Notes: a model not told the origin generated them from the letters alone. Positions 56,027 to 64,000 are shown, numbered from the stretch's first letter. The stretch is DNA of 64,000 nucleotides from Sphingobium algorifonticola (GCF_004005485.1 NZ_RZUL01000001.1:248001-312000); one strand, 5' to 3'. Made by a program: numbers and translations.

Positions 56027-58006
56027 ATGGACAGCCTCGTCACCGGCAACAGCCGTGCGGACTGGAACGACCGGATGGTCAGGCGCGATCGTGCGGCCGC
56101 CGCTTGTGCCCCCTTGCCCGTCTTTGCCGAGCCGCGCGCATGGCACATGCCCGTACCCGCTCCGCATCCTGCCGACGAAGCGCCCAGCCTGCCGCCCGAA
56201 AGCCCGTTGGCGATGCCTGAGCAGGATTTCGCCGCAAAGCCCGAACGCCGGCGTGCCGCGCCGCCCGCCGGACCGGGGTTGCGGCGCATGACCGTGCTGT
56301 TACTGCTCTGCGCGCTTGTCGCCGGTCCGGGCATCGCGCTGATGCTCGCGCCCCTGCGTCCGCAGGGCCTTTCGGGGTGGGAAATCGGTTATCTGTTACT
56401 GGCGGTGCCGCTGTTCACCTGGATTGCATTCGGCTTTGCCAACAGCCTGATCGGCTTTGCCGCCATGCTGCGCGGGGCGGATGACGGTGGCGCGACGGCA
56501 ACCGATGTCGTGCCACGTGGGCGATCGGCGATCCTGCTGCCCGTGTGCAATGAGGATTTCCTGACGATCATCGGGCGTCTTTCGATCATGGAACGGTCGC
56601 TGGAGGATCTGCCCGGCCGGGACAGTTTCGATTTCTTTATCCTTTCCGATTCCAGCGCCGAGAATGGTCAGCAAGAGAAAGAAGCCTATGCCTGCGTCCG
56701 CGACGCGTTCGTCCGCCCGGTCTATTACCGGCGGCGCACCCGCAATGTCGGACGCAAGCCGGGCAATGTCGCCGACTGGGTAAAGCGGTTCGGCGGTGCC
56801 TATGACTATATGGTGGTGCTGGACGCCGACAGCGTGATGAGCGGCCAGACCATGTGCCGCCTCGCCGCGCAGATGGACGCGCAAAGCGACGTGGCGCTGA
56901 TTCAGACGATCCCGGCGGTTGTCGGCGGCCAGACGCTGTTTGCGCGCTGGCAGCAATTCGCCAGCCGCCTTTACGGGCCGATGTCGGCGCATGGCGCGAT
57001 CTGGTGGTCGGACCGGCAGGCGACATTCTGGGGCCATAATGCGATCATCCGGGTCGCCGCCTTCGCGCAGAGCTGCGGCCTGCCGGAGCTGAAGGGGCGC
57101 GCGCCTTTCGGCGGGCATATCATGAGTCATGACATGGTGGAGGCGGCGCTGCTGCGGCGGCGCGGCTGGTCGGTCCGCATGGTGATGACGCAGGACAGTT
57201 TCGAGGAGTTTCCACCCTCCATGCCGGACCTTGCGATTCGTGACCGGCGGTGGTGCCAGGGCAATATCCAGCATGTGCCGCTGATCGCGCGGATTGCCGG
57301 GCTGCATGTCGTCAACCGGTTTCAATTGCTGGTCGGCGCGTCCGCCTATGTCACCTCGCCGATGTGGCTTGCGCTCATCCTGCTGGTCGTCGCGGGCGAG
57401 TTTGCCGGGGCCTGGGCAGTGAACGCAATGTTGCCTTCCGGCACGTTGCTGGGGCTGACGCTGCTGCTGCTGTTCGGCCCGAAACTGATGGCCATTGGCC
57501 TTACCCTGCGTGACAAGGCGCGGCTGAAGACCTTCGGCGGCGCGGGACGCCTCGCGGTCAGCGCGATTGCCGAAGCCCTGCTGTCGGTCCTGACCGCCCC
57601 GGTGCAGATGCTGACACACAGCATCAACCTCACCAGCATATTGGCGGGCCGCAAGAGCGCGTGGAACGGCCAGTCGCGCGATTGCGACGGCATTCCGATG
57701 CGCGAGGCGATCCGCACCTTCCGCTATCATGTCGCGCTGGGTGTCGTCCTGCTGGTTGGCGGTGCCTCGTCGGGGATCAGTCTGCTATGGCTGACGCCGA
57801 TCATCGCCGGCTTGCTGCTCGCACCGGCGCTTGCGTGCGTGACGGCACGCAAGGATATCGGGCGGATGCTGGAACGCAACGGCCTGTTCAACGTGCCCAA
57901 GGCATGGTGGCAGGCGGCAAGCTATCGCCCGCTGCGCACGCGGCTGTCGGTCGGGCGCGCGACGTCGGTGTGGACTGCGCCCATCGCCGTGGCAAACGAC
58001 GCCTGA
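56027..58006 (+). CDS. opgH: Glucans biosynthesis glucosyltransferase OpgH/MdoH
   Basis: A 659-residue inner-membrane family 2 glycosyltransferase that polymerises the glucan backbone from UDP-glucose. The Asp motifs are visible (ILSDSS, VVLDADSVMSG, HDMVEAALLRRRGW) and the processivity motif is RRWCQGN. Membrane helices flank the catalytic domain: two near residues 85-150 and several after 490. The N-terminal 80 residues are Pro/Ala-rich and shorter than in E. coli. AAAGGG precedes ATG 56027. Confidence 0.93.
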   Translation: MDSLVTGNSRADWNDRMVRRDRAAAACAPLPVFAEPRAWHMPVPAPHPADEAPSLPPESPLAMPEQDFAAKPERRRAAPPAGPGLRRMTVLLLLCALVAGPGIALMLAPLRPQGLSGWEIGYLLLAVPLFTWIAFGFANSLIGFAAMLRGADDGGATATDVVPRGRSAILLPVCNEDFLTIIGRLSIMERSLEDLPGRDSFDFFILSDSSAENGQQEKEAYACVRDAFVRPVYYRRRTRNVGRKPGNVADWVKRFGGAYDYMVVLDADSVMSGQTMCRLAAQMDAQSDVALIQTIPAVVGGQTLFARWQQFASRLYGPMSAHGAIWWSDRQATFWGHNAIIRVAAFAQSCGLPELKGRAPFGGHIMSHDMVEAALLRRRGWSVRMVMTQDSFEEFPPSMPDLAIRDRRWCQGNIQHVPLIARIAGLHVVNRFQLLVGASAYVTSPMWLALILLVVAGEFAGAWAVNAMLPSGTLLGLTLLLLFGPKLMAIGLTLRDKARLKTFGGAGRLAVSAIAEALLSVLTAPVQMLTHSINLTSILAGRKSAWNGQSRDCDGIPMREAIRTFRYHVALGVVLLVGGASSGISLLWLTPIIAGLLLAPALACVTARKDIGRMLERNGLFNVPKAWWQAASYRPLRTRLSVGRATSVWTAPIAVANDA

Positions 58007-58029
58007 CAGACAGGATCATTCGTCAGCCG

Positions 58030-58767
58030 TCAGTCGTTCCAGTCGGCCAGCATGCCGCGCAGCTTGTCGAGCGCGGCTTTCTTGATCTGGCAGACGCGCG
58101 CGGCACCGATGTCCAGCGTCGCGCCGATTTCCTCGAGGTTCAGTTCCTCGACGAAATAGAGTTGCAGGACGATCGCCTCGCGCTGCGGCAGTTTCGATAT
58201 TCCCTGTGCGATCGCTTTCTTTAGGCTTTCGCGTTCCAGCACGTCGTCGGCGCGATCCTCGACATCGGCAAACCACATTGACTGGTCCGAATAGGCTTCG
58301 TCGATGCTGCTGTGCTGGACCATTTCGGCGCTGTCGGCGGCGACGCGATAGTCGGCAGGCGTCATTTCGAGATGCGCGGACATTTCCGCTTCCGTAGGCA
58401 CCCGGCCGAGGCGCTGTTCGAGTTCGCTGCGCGCCTTCCCCAGTTTCTTGCGCGTCGCCATGGCGGAGCGGCACAGCGTCGCATGGCGGCGCAGATGATC
58501 GATCATCGCCCCACGCACGCGCATCTGCGCATAAGTGGCAAAGCCATGGCCACGATCCTCGAAGCCGTTGGCGGCCTCGACCAGTGCGAGCATGCCGATC
58601 TGGAGCAGATCCTCGATCTCGATCGCGCTCGATACCCGGCCATGGACATGCCAGGCGATCTTGCGGACGAGCGGCATATATTGCTTCGAAAGCTGCGCGG
58701 GCGTGAGCGGCCCGGCGGTGCGGCCATAAGTATTCGCGTCTGCCGCGGTGATCTTTTTCATATACAT
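58030..58767 (-). CDS. fliA: Flagellar sigma factor FliA (sigma28)
   Basis: A 245-residue sigma factor of the flagellar class. Region 2 (YMPLVRKIAWHVHGRV...IEDLLQIGMLALVEAANGFEDRGHGFATYAQMRVRGAMIDHLR, as separate blocks) and region 4 (LPQREAIVLQLYFVEELNLEEIGATLDIGAARVCQIKKAALDKL, the -35 binding helix) are complete. It would direct late genes such as fliC and fliD, and be held in check by FlgM, encoded 4 kb away. It follows flhA by 14 bases. Confidence 0.93.
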   Translation of the reverse strand: MYMKKITAADANTYGRTAGPLTPAQLSKQYMPLVRKIAWHVHGRVSSAIEIEDLLQIGMLALVEAANGFEDRGHGFATYAQMRVRGAMIDHLRRHATLCRSAMATRKKLGKARSELEQRLGRVPTEAEMSAHLEMTPADYRVAADSAEMVQHSSIDEAYSDQSMWFADVEDRADDVLERESLKKAIAQGISKLPQREAIVLQLYFVEELNLEEIGATLDIGAARVCQIKKAALDKLRGMLADWND

Positions 58768-58781
58768 CGGCGCGCGACTCC

Positions 58782-60917
58782 TCAGGCAACCCGCTCGCGT
58801 GGCGCAGGCATCGTCCCCGGCAGGGGATCATGCCGCGGCATCGCTCGCTGCTCTCCCCCAACCACCGCCACCACTTCCACAGGCTTCCCGTCGGGAATCT
58901 CAAGGAAGGACAGCACAGGCGTTTCTGGCAGATGAGGCTTAAAAAGTCGTGCAAGCGCGCGACGGGCCATCGGCGACGTCACAATCGCGAAATTGCGGGC
59001 CTGCCCCATGATCGGACGCGCGGCCTGCGTCACGGCTTCCACGATCCGCCCGGCGAGGGCAGGTTCGATCGGATGTTTGGCGTCGCCCGCAACGCGCATT
59101 GCCTGCGCCAGCAGGGCTTCCAGATCGCCGTCGAGCGTAATGACCGGCAGCGGCATCTTGACCGGCACAAGGCCCTGAATGATGAGCGAACCGATCCGCT
59201 GACGGACGGCCTCCACCAGTTGCTCGTGGCTGTAATCGGGCCGTGCGGCATCGATCATCGCCTCGCAGATGCGGCGGAAGTCCTTGAGCGCAATGCCTTC
59301 CATCAGCAGCGAGCGGCAGACGGCGGAAATCTGGGCAAGGCTGAGCAGCGCGGGCGTGAGACCGTCGACCAGCTGCGGCGCATTGTCCTTCAGCGCGTCG
59401 AGCAGCTTGCGCGCTTCGTCCAGACCGAACATTTCGGCGGCGTTCATGGCGATGAGCTGGTTGAGATGGGTGGCGACGACCGTGGCCGGATCGACCACCG
59501 TATAGCCGCACACCACCGCTTCGCTGCGCTTGTCCTGCGCGATCCACACCGCGTCGAGACCGAAGGTCGGATCCTTGCACGCGCGACCGGGCACTTCGCC
59601 TTCGAGCGCACCGCTGTCGAGCGCCAGCAGATCTTCCGGCCAGATTTCATCCTCGCCGACCACGACACCGGCGATGGTGATGCGATAGGCGTTGGGTTCA
59701 AGCGCCAGATTGTCCTTCACCCGCACCATCGGCACGACGAAGCCCAGTTCGCGGGACAACTGGCGGCGGATGCCGGTGATGCGGGTCATGAGCGGCGCGC
59801 CCTTGCGCTCGTCCACCATGCCGATCAGACCATAGCCGATTTCGAGGCCGAGCACCGCGCCGTCGGACACGTCTTCCCATTCGATATGCGCGGGATTGAC
59901 GGGTTCGGGCTGCGGCGCGGGCGCGTTTTTCTTGGCTTTGGCTGCCTTGTTGAGCTTCCATGCGATGAACGCGCACAGCGCCGCCGCGGGCAGGATGATC
60001 ATGTGCGGCATGCCCGGCAATATGCCCAGGAAGCCCAGGATCGCAGCGACCGGCAGCCAGGCCTTGCCCGCGCCGAACTGGCTGGCGATCTGGCCCGACA
60101 GATCATGTTCGGAGGTGACGCGGGTGACGATGGACGCGGCGGCGATGGACAGCAGGAGCGCAGGCACCTGCGCCACCAGCGCGTCGCCGATCGCCAGGAT
60201 GATGTACGTCGAGGCCGCTTCGCTCAGTGTCAGACCATGGCTGACAAGGCCCAGCACGATGCCGCCGACGATGTTGATGACGAGAATGAGAATACCGGCG
60301 ATGGCATCGCCCTTCACGAACTTGGACGCACCATCCATCGAGCCGTAGAAATCTGCTTCGGTCGCGATTTCGGCGCGGCGGCGCTTGGCTTCTTCGGGGG
60401 TCATCAAGCCCGCGTTCAGATCCGCGTCGATCGCCATCTGCTTGCCGGGCATGGCGTCCAGCGTAAAGCGGGCGGACACTTCGGACACGCGGCCCGCGCC
60501 CTTGGTGATGACCACCAGGTTGATGATCATCAAAATGGCAAAGACGAAGATGCCGACGACATAGTCGCCGCCGATCAGCAGATTGCCGAAGGATTCGATG
60601 ACGTGCCCCGCCGCATCCGCGCCGGTATGCCCGTCAACCAGCACCACGCGCGTCGAGGCGACGTTGAGCGCCAGGCGCAGGAGCGTCGCGAACAGCAGCA
60701 CCGTGGGAAAGCTGGAGAAATCGAGCGGCTTGGCGGCGTTGAGGGCGACCATCAGCACCGCGAGCGAGATCATGATGTTCGTGATGAACCCGATGTCGAG
60801 CAGCAGTGCGGGCACCGGCACCATCATGAACATCACGACCATCAGCGTCGCGAGCGGCAGCACCGCTCCCTTCGCTGCGCTCATCCACACTTTGCCGCTG
60901 GCCTGACTGCGTGTCAT
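58782..60917 (-). CDS. flhA: Flagellar export gate protein FlhA
   Basis: A 711-residue protein with eight membrane helices (about residues 15-310) and a large cytoplasmic domain that docks chaperone-substrate complexes. The conserved cytoplasmic loop RVSEVSARFTLDAMPGKQMAIDADL (seen in parts) between helices 4 and 5 is typical of the FHIPEP family. It is the middle gene of transglycosylase-flhA-fliA. Confidence 0.96.
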   Translation of the reverse strand: MTRSQASGKVWMSAAKGAVLPLATLMVVMFMMVPVPALLLDIGFITNIMISLAVLMVALNAAKPLDFSSFPTVLLFATLLRLALNVASTRVVLVDGHTGADAAGHVIESFGNLLIGGDYVVGIFVFAILMIINLVVITKGAGRVSEVSARFTLDAMPGKQMAIDADLNAGLMTPEEAKRRRAEIATEADFYGSMDGASKFVKGDAIAGILILVINIVGGIVLGLVSHGLTLSEAASTYIILAIGDALVAQVPALLLSIAAASIVTRVTSEHDLSGQIASQFGAGKAWLPVAAILGFLGILPGMPHMIILPAAALCAFIAWKLNKAAKAKKNAPAPQPEPVNPAHIEWEDVSDGAVLGLEIGYGLIGMVDERKGAPLMTRITGIRRQLSRELGFVVPMVRVKDNLALEPNAYRITIAGVVVGEDEIWPEDLLALDSGALEGEVPGRACKDPTFGLDAVWIAQDKRSEAVVCGYTVVDPATVVATHLNQLIAMNAAEMFGLDEARKLLDALKDNAPQLVDGLTPALLSLAQISAVCRSLLMEGIALKDFRRICEAMIDAARPDYSHEQLVEAVRQRIGSLIIQGLVPVKMPLPVITLDGDLEALLAQAMRVAGDAKHPIEPALAGRIVEAVTQAARPIMGQARNFAIVTSPMARRALARLFKPHLPETPVLSFLEIPDGKPVEVVAVVGGEQRAMPRHDPLPGTMPAPRERVA

Positions 60918-60926
60918 ATCCTGATC

Positions 60927-61775
60927 TTACCTTCCGAACGTCGCGAGCATGAGATAGGCGAGCCGGGCCGTCGCCGGCTCCGGCCTGTTGGTATCGACGG
61001 CAGTGGTGCTGGCCGCGAGCCGCTGCGTTTCGATCCGCACATAATCGGCGGGCTGCACCGGCTTTGATCCGGCGGGCAGCGACCAGTCGGCGGGGATCGC
61101 GGCATCGACATATTCGACCGCCACACCCTGCGCACCCCGGTTCAGCTTCGCCTCGAACCCGGCGCGGATGTCGGCGAAGCTCCGGGCATTGCCTTGCCGG
61201 TCGTAGAAGATGGAGCGATTGGCGCGCGCGGCCGAAGGAAACAGCGATGCGGCGCTGGCCCCAGGCGCGGCGTCATGCGCGGAAAGAAACTTCGCCGCGC
61301 CGCCGACGCCCAGAAAATGCGCGAGATAGAGATCGACGGGCTGCGCCTCCCGGCCCAGCCGCTTTTCGAGATAGGCCTTGTTGTCGGACGCATGTTCCGC
61401 CGCCATCACCGACGCCGTTTCGGGATGATTGCGCAGGTCGAGGATCTGTTGGCGCAGATGCGGGTCGGACACATAATAGCGTCCATTGCTGCCCTGGCTG
61501 ATCGCATCCGAAGCCCAGTCCAGCCCATATTCGCTGCCATGGTCGTTGATGACCGCCAGCCAGCTCTGGTCGACGAACTGGTAAAGACCCGTGGCAGAGG
61601 ATGTGCTTGCCTTCGCGGTCGGGTTCAGGCTGCTTTCGATTTTCGCCTGCCCCAGCAGATAGGAGAAATCGACGCCGGTGCGGCGGCTTGCCATCGCAAT
61701 CGCGTTGGTCACGCGATTGCCGACGCCGCCGACGCTGGCATTTCCGGTACTGTTCATGTCGGCAACGGCAGACAC
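60927..61775 (-). CDS. Lytic transglycosylase (SLT domain) of the flagellar cluster
   Basis: A 282-residue protein with an SLT-type muramidase domain in the N-terminal half: catalytic Glu in QAKIESSLNP, then SSATGLYQFVDQSWL. No classical signal peptide is visible, so it may leave through the flagellar export apparatus. It probably opens peptidoglycan for the rod, like the muramidase part of FlgJ. I choose GTG 61775 (GGGGG 9 bases upstream); ATG 61757 has no ribosome site. First gene of an operon with flhA and fliA, from the sigma54 promoter at 61810. Confidence 0.83.
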   Translation of the reverse strand: MSAVADMNSTGNASVGGVGNRVTNAIAMASRRTGVDFSYLLGQAKIESSLNPTAKASTSSATGLYQFVDQSWLAVINDHGSEYGLDWASDAISQGSNGRYYVSDPHLRQQILDLRNHPETASVMAAEHASDNKAYLEKRLGREAQPVDLYLAHFLGVGGAAKFLSAHDAAPGASAASLFPSAARANRSIFYDRQGNARSFADIRAGFEAKLNRGAQGVAVEYVDAAIPADWSLPAGSKPVQPADYVRIETQRLAASTTAVDTNRPEPATARLAYLMLATFGR

Positions 61776-61809
61776 TGATGATAACCCCCAATTGGTACAG
61801 GGTTATTTA

Positions 61810-61825
61810 AGCAAGTACCGTGCCA
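61810..61825 (-). promoter_or_regulatory. Sigma54 (-24/-12) promoter of the transglycosylase-flhA-fliA operon
   Basis: On the minus strand the site reads TGGCACGGTACTTGCT, a full match to TGGCAC-N5-TTGCW. Transcription would begin near 61799, about 24 bases before the GTG start. This puts FliA itself under sigma54 control. Confidence 0.85.
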
Positions 61826-61849
61826 TTTTTGGATTTTTGAAATGACATG

Positions 61850-61871
61850 AAAAAAGCCCGGAAATCCGGGC
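61850..61871 (-). terminator. Intrinsic terminator after flgN
   Basis: On the minus strand, GCCCGG-ATTT-CCGGGC (61871-61856) is followed by six T (61855-61850). It ends the motAB-flgAMN transcript just ahead of the next operon's sigma54 promoter. Confidence 0.8.
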
Positions 61872-61885
61872 CATTTTCAAATATC

Positions 61886-61964
61886 GTTCCCCGGCGAAAG
61901 CCGGGGTCCAGGATAACGGAATACTGCTGTGTGAGACCCTGGACCCCGGCTTTCGCCGGGGAAC
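61886..61964. repeat. Intergenic inverted repeat, GTTCCCCGGC family (copy 2)
   Basis: Perfect 27-base arms (61886-61912 and 61938-61964) with a 25-base loop, between flgN and the terminator. The arms match the copy at 36382. Confidence 0.9.
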
Positions 61965-61993
61965 AATTACCGTACAGTCAGATAGCGTCCCAC

Positions 61994-62296
61994 TCAGCGG
62001 CCGTATGTCAGCGGCGTCTGCCGCGCGCCATGGGCTGCGGCCATTTCCATGCGCTGACGGACATGGTCCTGCAGCACATTGGTGTGGATACGGGCGCTTT
62101 CGATGACCGGCATCAGATCCTTCAACCCCGCGCGCACCGCCGGTTCATCGCGCCACGCGCCTGCCGCGCGCACCTGTGCCGTCGCTTCGCGCACGCGGGC
62201 GGCGGCGGCGTCCAGCGCGATGGCGTCGTTGCCCTCAAGCGCGGTGCGCAGCGCGGCGAAGGCATCGCGCAACATATCAAGGGCAGCAACCGTCAT
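61994..62296 (-). CDS. Probable flagellar chaperone FlgN-like protein
   Basis: A 100-residue, almost wholly helical, Ala-rich protein. Size, helix content and position immediately after flgM suggest FlgN, the chaperone for hook-associated proteins, but sequence motifs of FlgN are weak. ATG 62296 is chosen since the longer frame overlaps flgM. Stop precedes the inverted repeat and terminator. Confidence 0.65.
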   Translation of the reverse strand: MTVAALDMLRDAFAALRTALEGNDAIALDAAAARVREATAQVRAAGAWRDEPAVRAGLKDLMPVIESARIHTNVLQDHVRQRMEMAAAHGARQTPLTYGR

Positions 62297-62303
62297 GCCC
62301 GGA

Positions 62304-62579
62304 TCAATCCTGCGGCAGATCGAGGTCGAGCATCTTCTGCGCAATCGCGTCGGCATCGACCGGATAATTGCCCGATGCGATCGCCGCCTTGATGGCGCCG
62401 ATACGGTCCATGTCGATGGGTGCGCCCTCGGCCGCCATCCGCGCTGCGGGGCTGGGCGATACGCCATCGGCCCCCGATTTCCGGCCCGAAACGCTGCCGG
62501 ACGGCGCGCTCTTGCCGCTTTCCCGGAGCTTTGCGGTGTCGATGGCGGAGCCAGACCCCAGTCCAATCGCATTAATCAT
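62304..62579 (-). CDS. flgM: Anti-sigma28 factor FlgM
   Basis: A 91-residue protein with a disordered, Ser/Gly/Ala-rich N-terminal half (INAIGLGSGSAIDTAKLRESG) and a C-terminal sigma28-binding part, DMDRIGAIKAAIASGNYPVDADAIAQKML, typical of FlgM. It inhibits FliA until the hook is complete and FlgM is exported. AAGGA precedes the ATG. Confidence 0.88.
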   Translation of the reverse strand: MINAIGLGSGSAIDTAKLRESGKSAPSGSVSGRKSGADGVSPSPAARMAAEGAPIDMDRIGAIKAAIASGNYPVDADAIAQKMLDLDLPQD

Positions 62580-62626
62580 GGGTCACGTCCTTCTCGTATC
62601 CGGCGGTCCAGAGCGCCGGAAAAAAT

Positions 62627-62638
62627 GCCTGTACAGGC
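62627..62638. promoter_or_regulatory. Palindrome GCCTGTACAGGC between flgA and flgM
   Basis: A perfect 12-base palindrome. On the minus strand it is followed by ATTTTTT, so it could be a weak hairpin-type terminator (4-bp stem) or an operator for flgM. The data do not separate these. Confidence 0.3.
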
Positions 62639-62654
62639 CTATATACGGCAGCAT

Positions 62655-63233
62655 TCAGTAATCCTTAAATCCCGGAATCTTCACAAGCCCGGTTTCGACC
62701 ACTTGCGCCAAAACCGGCGCTGCTTTTTTGTCCTCGCCGCGCACGCGGATCATCGCGCCGATCGCACCATCCTCATCCGCTACCATCAGGCGCGAGACCT
62801 GGAACAGCGCACCCCCGGCAACAAGCTGCACCGGATCGCCGCGCTTGACCACGATGTCGCGGCTGGGCGCGGGCCGGGCGGCGACAGGCCGCGCAACGGG
62901 CGCCGCCACCGGTGTGACATTGGCCTGCACCCCGCCGGTGGACAAGGGCACGCGAATCCGCCATCCCAGCGCATCGCATTTGACGATCGCCGCCCCGAAA
63001 ACCGGGCCTTCCACGTTCGGCGTGGACGGGCACGGGGCCAGTTTCAGCCGCCGGTCAATCGGCGCGACCGGACCGCCCGGCTGGCCGAGATTGGCACCCA
63101 CGGTCATCGCCACCAGACTGTCCAGCCGGTCGAGATTTTCGAACCTCTGCTGGGCCATCGCCGGACCGGCCGCGAGTGCTGCCGCCAGTATCGCCGCCAG
63201 TGCCGCCATGGTCATCGTCGAAAATATGCGCAA
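62655..63233 (-). CDS. flgA: Flagellar P-ring assembly chaperone FlgA
   Basis: A 192-residue periplasmic protein with a signal peptide ending AMAQQ and a C-terminal SAF-type domain (DIVVKRGDPVQLVAGGALFQVSRLMVADEDGAIG; IRVRGEDKKAAPVLAQVVETG). It helps FlgI form the P ring. I prefer TTG 63233, which has AGGAGA 6 bases upstream; TTG 63254 is in frame but has no such signal. Confidence 0.85.
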   Translation of the reverse strand: MRIFSTMTMAALAAILAAALAAGPAMAQQRFENLDRLDSLVAMTVGANLGQPGGPVAPIDRRLKLAPCPSTPNVEGPVFGAAIVKCDALGWRIRVPLSTGGVQANVTPVAAPVARPVAARPAPSRDIVVKRGDPVQLVAGGALFQVSRLMVADEDGAIGAMIRVRGEDKKAAPVLAQVVETGLVKIPGFKDY

Positions 63234-63287
63234 AGCCTGTCTCCTGACATTCAATGCACATACGAAAGCAATTGTCGTGCCAGTCGC

Positions 63288-63779
63288 TCAGTGTGGCGGG
63301 CTCCGGCGGCCCGGTATGACGCGGATCACTTGACCGGATGCCCCTTCGGCGCGCTGGTCAAGCCCGCGAATAACGAGCGCATCCTCCCGCAATCCGGCGT
63401 TTTTCAGCGATCGCGCGACTGCGCCCAGCCGCGCGGCTGCCAGATCCCAGCTATCGAACCGGGCCGTCCCACTGTCCTGCCCGGCCGAGGCCAGCTCGAC
63501 ACTGGCACCTTGCGCGACATAGTGCCGCGCCACCGCTTCGATCTTCGCAATACCGGCAGGTGTCAGCATCGCCTCGCCCGGCACGAACAGCGCGTCGGCG
63601 CGCCAGTTTTCGCCTTGCGCCATCGGCTTTGCGCCAAATTGTGCGCCAACGCCGTTCAGCACCTGGGTGCTGCTGTGGCCGCTCGCCTGCAGAAGCACGA
63701 AAAAACCCAGCAGAAGCAGCGCCAGATCAGCAAAGCTGATGGCCCAGCGCGCGCTGCGCATCTGACCATCGGCGCGCAT
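63288..63779 (-). CDS. motB: Compact MotB-like flagellar stator protein
   Basis: A 163-residue protein with a single N-terminal membrane helix containing the proton-channel Asp (SFADLALLLLGFFVLL) and a periplasmic domain with OmpA/MotB-like features (LFVPGEAMLTPAGIAKIEAVARHY; DSWDLAAARLGAVARSL). At 163 residues it is roughly half the usual MotB length; the linker between helix and peptidoglycan-binding domain is very short. The start overlaps the motA stop (ATGA). Confidence 0.8.
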   Translation of the reverse strand: MRADGQMRSARWAISFADLALLLLGFFVLLQASGHSSTQVLNGVGAQFGAKPMAQGENWRADALFVPGEAMLTPAGIAKIEAVARHYVAQGASVELASAGQDSGTARFDSWDLAAARLGAVARSLKNAGLREDALVIRGLDQRAEGASGQVIRVIPGRRSPPH

Positions 63780-64000
63780 CAGGCGACTTCGCGCATGGCG
63801 GCGCGGCGCACCGGCGCATTTTCGCGCCGGGCGACGGCCAGCATCCGCTCGCACAAAGCCTGCTGCCAGGCGTGTTCACGCTGCGAAAGGCTGATGAGCC
63901 GCGCTGCCACCGGCGCCGCGATCAAATTGGCCAGGACCACGCCATAGAGCGTCGTGAGCAATGCCAGCGCCATGGCGGGGCCGATGCGGGCGGGATCATC
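63779..64000 (-). CDS. motA: MotA-like stator protein, C-terminal part
   Basis: The gene runs in from the right edge; only the last 73 residues are visible. DDPARIGPAMALALLTTLYGVVLANL is the third/fourth membrane-helix region of MotA/ExbB-type proton channels. With the coupled motB gene it forms the flagellar stator unit. The rest lies outside the window. Confidence 0.85.
   Translation of the reverse strand, partial: DDPARIGPAMALALLTTLYGVVLANLIAAPVAARLISLSQREHAWQQALCERMLAVARRENAPVRRAAMREVA

Noticed and set aside
62635-62650. Sigma54-like AGGCCTATATACGGCA on the plus strand
   Set aside because: GG/GC spacing fits, but it points away from flgM and into flgA antisense, with no gene to serve.

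Overview
This window is a GC-rich chromosomal stretch of an alphaproteobacterium, most likely a sphingomonad (Sphingomonadales: Sphingomonas, Sphingobium or a relative). That placement rests on the petABC bc1 operon, the order argD-argF-hslO, the intracellular PHB depolymerase and opgGH, on the flagellar gene layout, and on many intergenic inverted repeats of the CCGTTCG...CGAACGG and GTTCCCCGGC...GCCGGGGAAC kinds. I see no rRNA, tRNA, insertion sequence, phage or CRISPR array. The left 36 kb is mostly housekeeping; the right 27 kb is one flagellar locus.

Region 1 (1-13.4 kb): carbon storage and central metabolism. It holds the end of phaZ, a YpfJ-type zinc metallopeptidase, a patatin-like lipase coupled to 3-hydroxybutyrate dehydrogenase, folE coupled to a FolM/PTR1-like reductase, xdhC-mocA (molybdenum cofactor handling), a cytochrome b561-YceI fusion, a thiolase plus fadJ/fadB-type beta-oxidation pair, and galE.

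Region 2 (13.4-36.4 kb): a tripartite RND efflux operon, apt, petABC, trmL-hemF-GNAT, a membrane protein, lipB, two small exported proteins of unknown function, queE/queC, a small exported protein, hslO-argF-argD, and a periplasmic-type two-subunit molybdenum hydroxylase (IorAB-like) that plausibly depends on the xdhC/mocA genes 27 kb away.

Region 3 (36.5-64 kb): the flagellar locus. A sigma54 activator gene starts a long leftward operon: fliE-F-G-H-I-J-K-L-M-N-O-P-Q-R, flhB, an unknown gene, fliD, fliS. Flagellin (fliC) and opgGH run rightward from the same regulatory region. Then come, leftward, a lytic transglycosylase-flhA-fliA operon with a textbook -24/-12 promoter, and motA(partial)-motB-flgA-flgM-flgN. 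Rod, hook and ring genes are absent and presumably lie beyond the right edge.

The regulatory reading is the most interesting part. A CtrA-like box lies upstream of the activator gene, sigma54 sites precede fliC and the transglycosylase operon, and matching sigma28-like sites precede fliC and fliD. This suggests a beta/gamma-style cascade (activator, sigma54, FliA/FlgM) tied into an alphaproteobacterial cell-cycle input. Intergenic inverted repeats also appear to have been built into gene expression signals: one supplies the fliP start codon and another supplies the Shine-Dalgarno sequence of hslO. I found no clearly unprecedented multi-gene system; most of the window is conventional.
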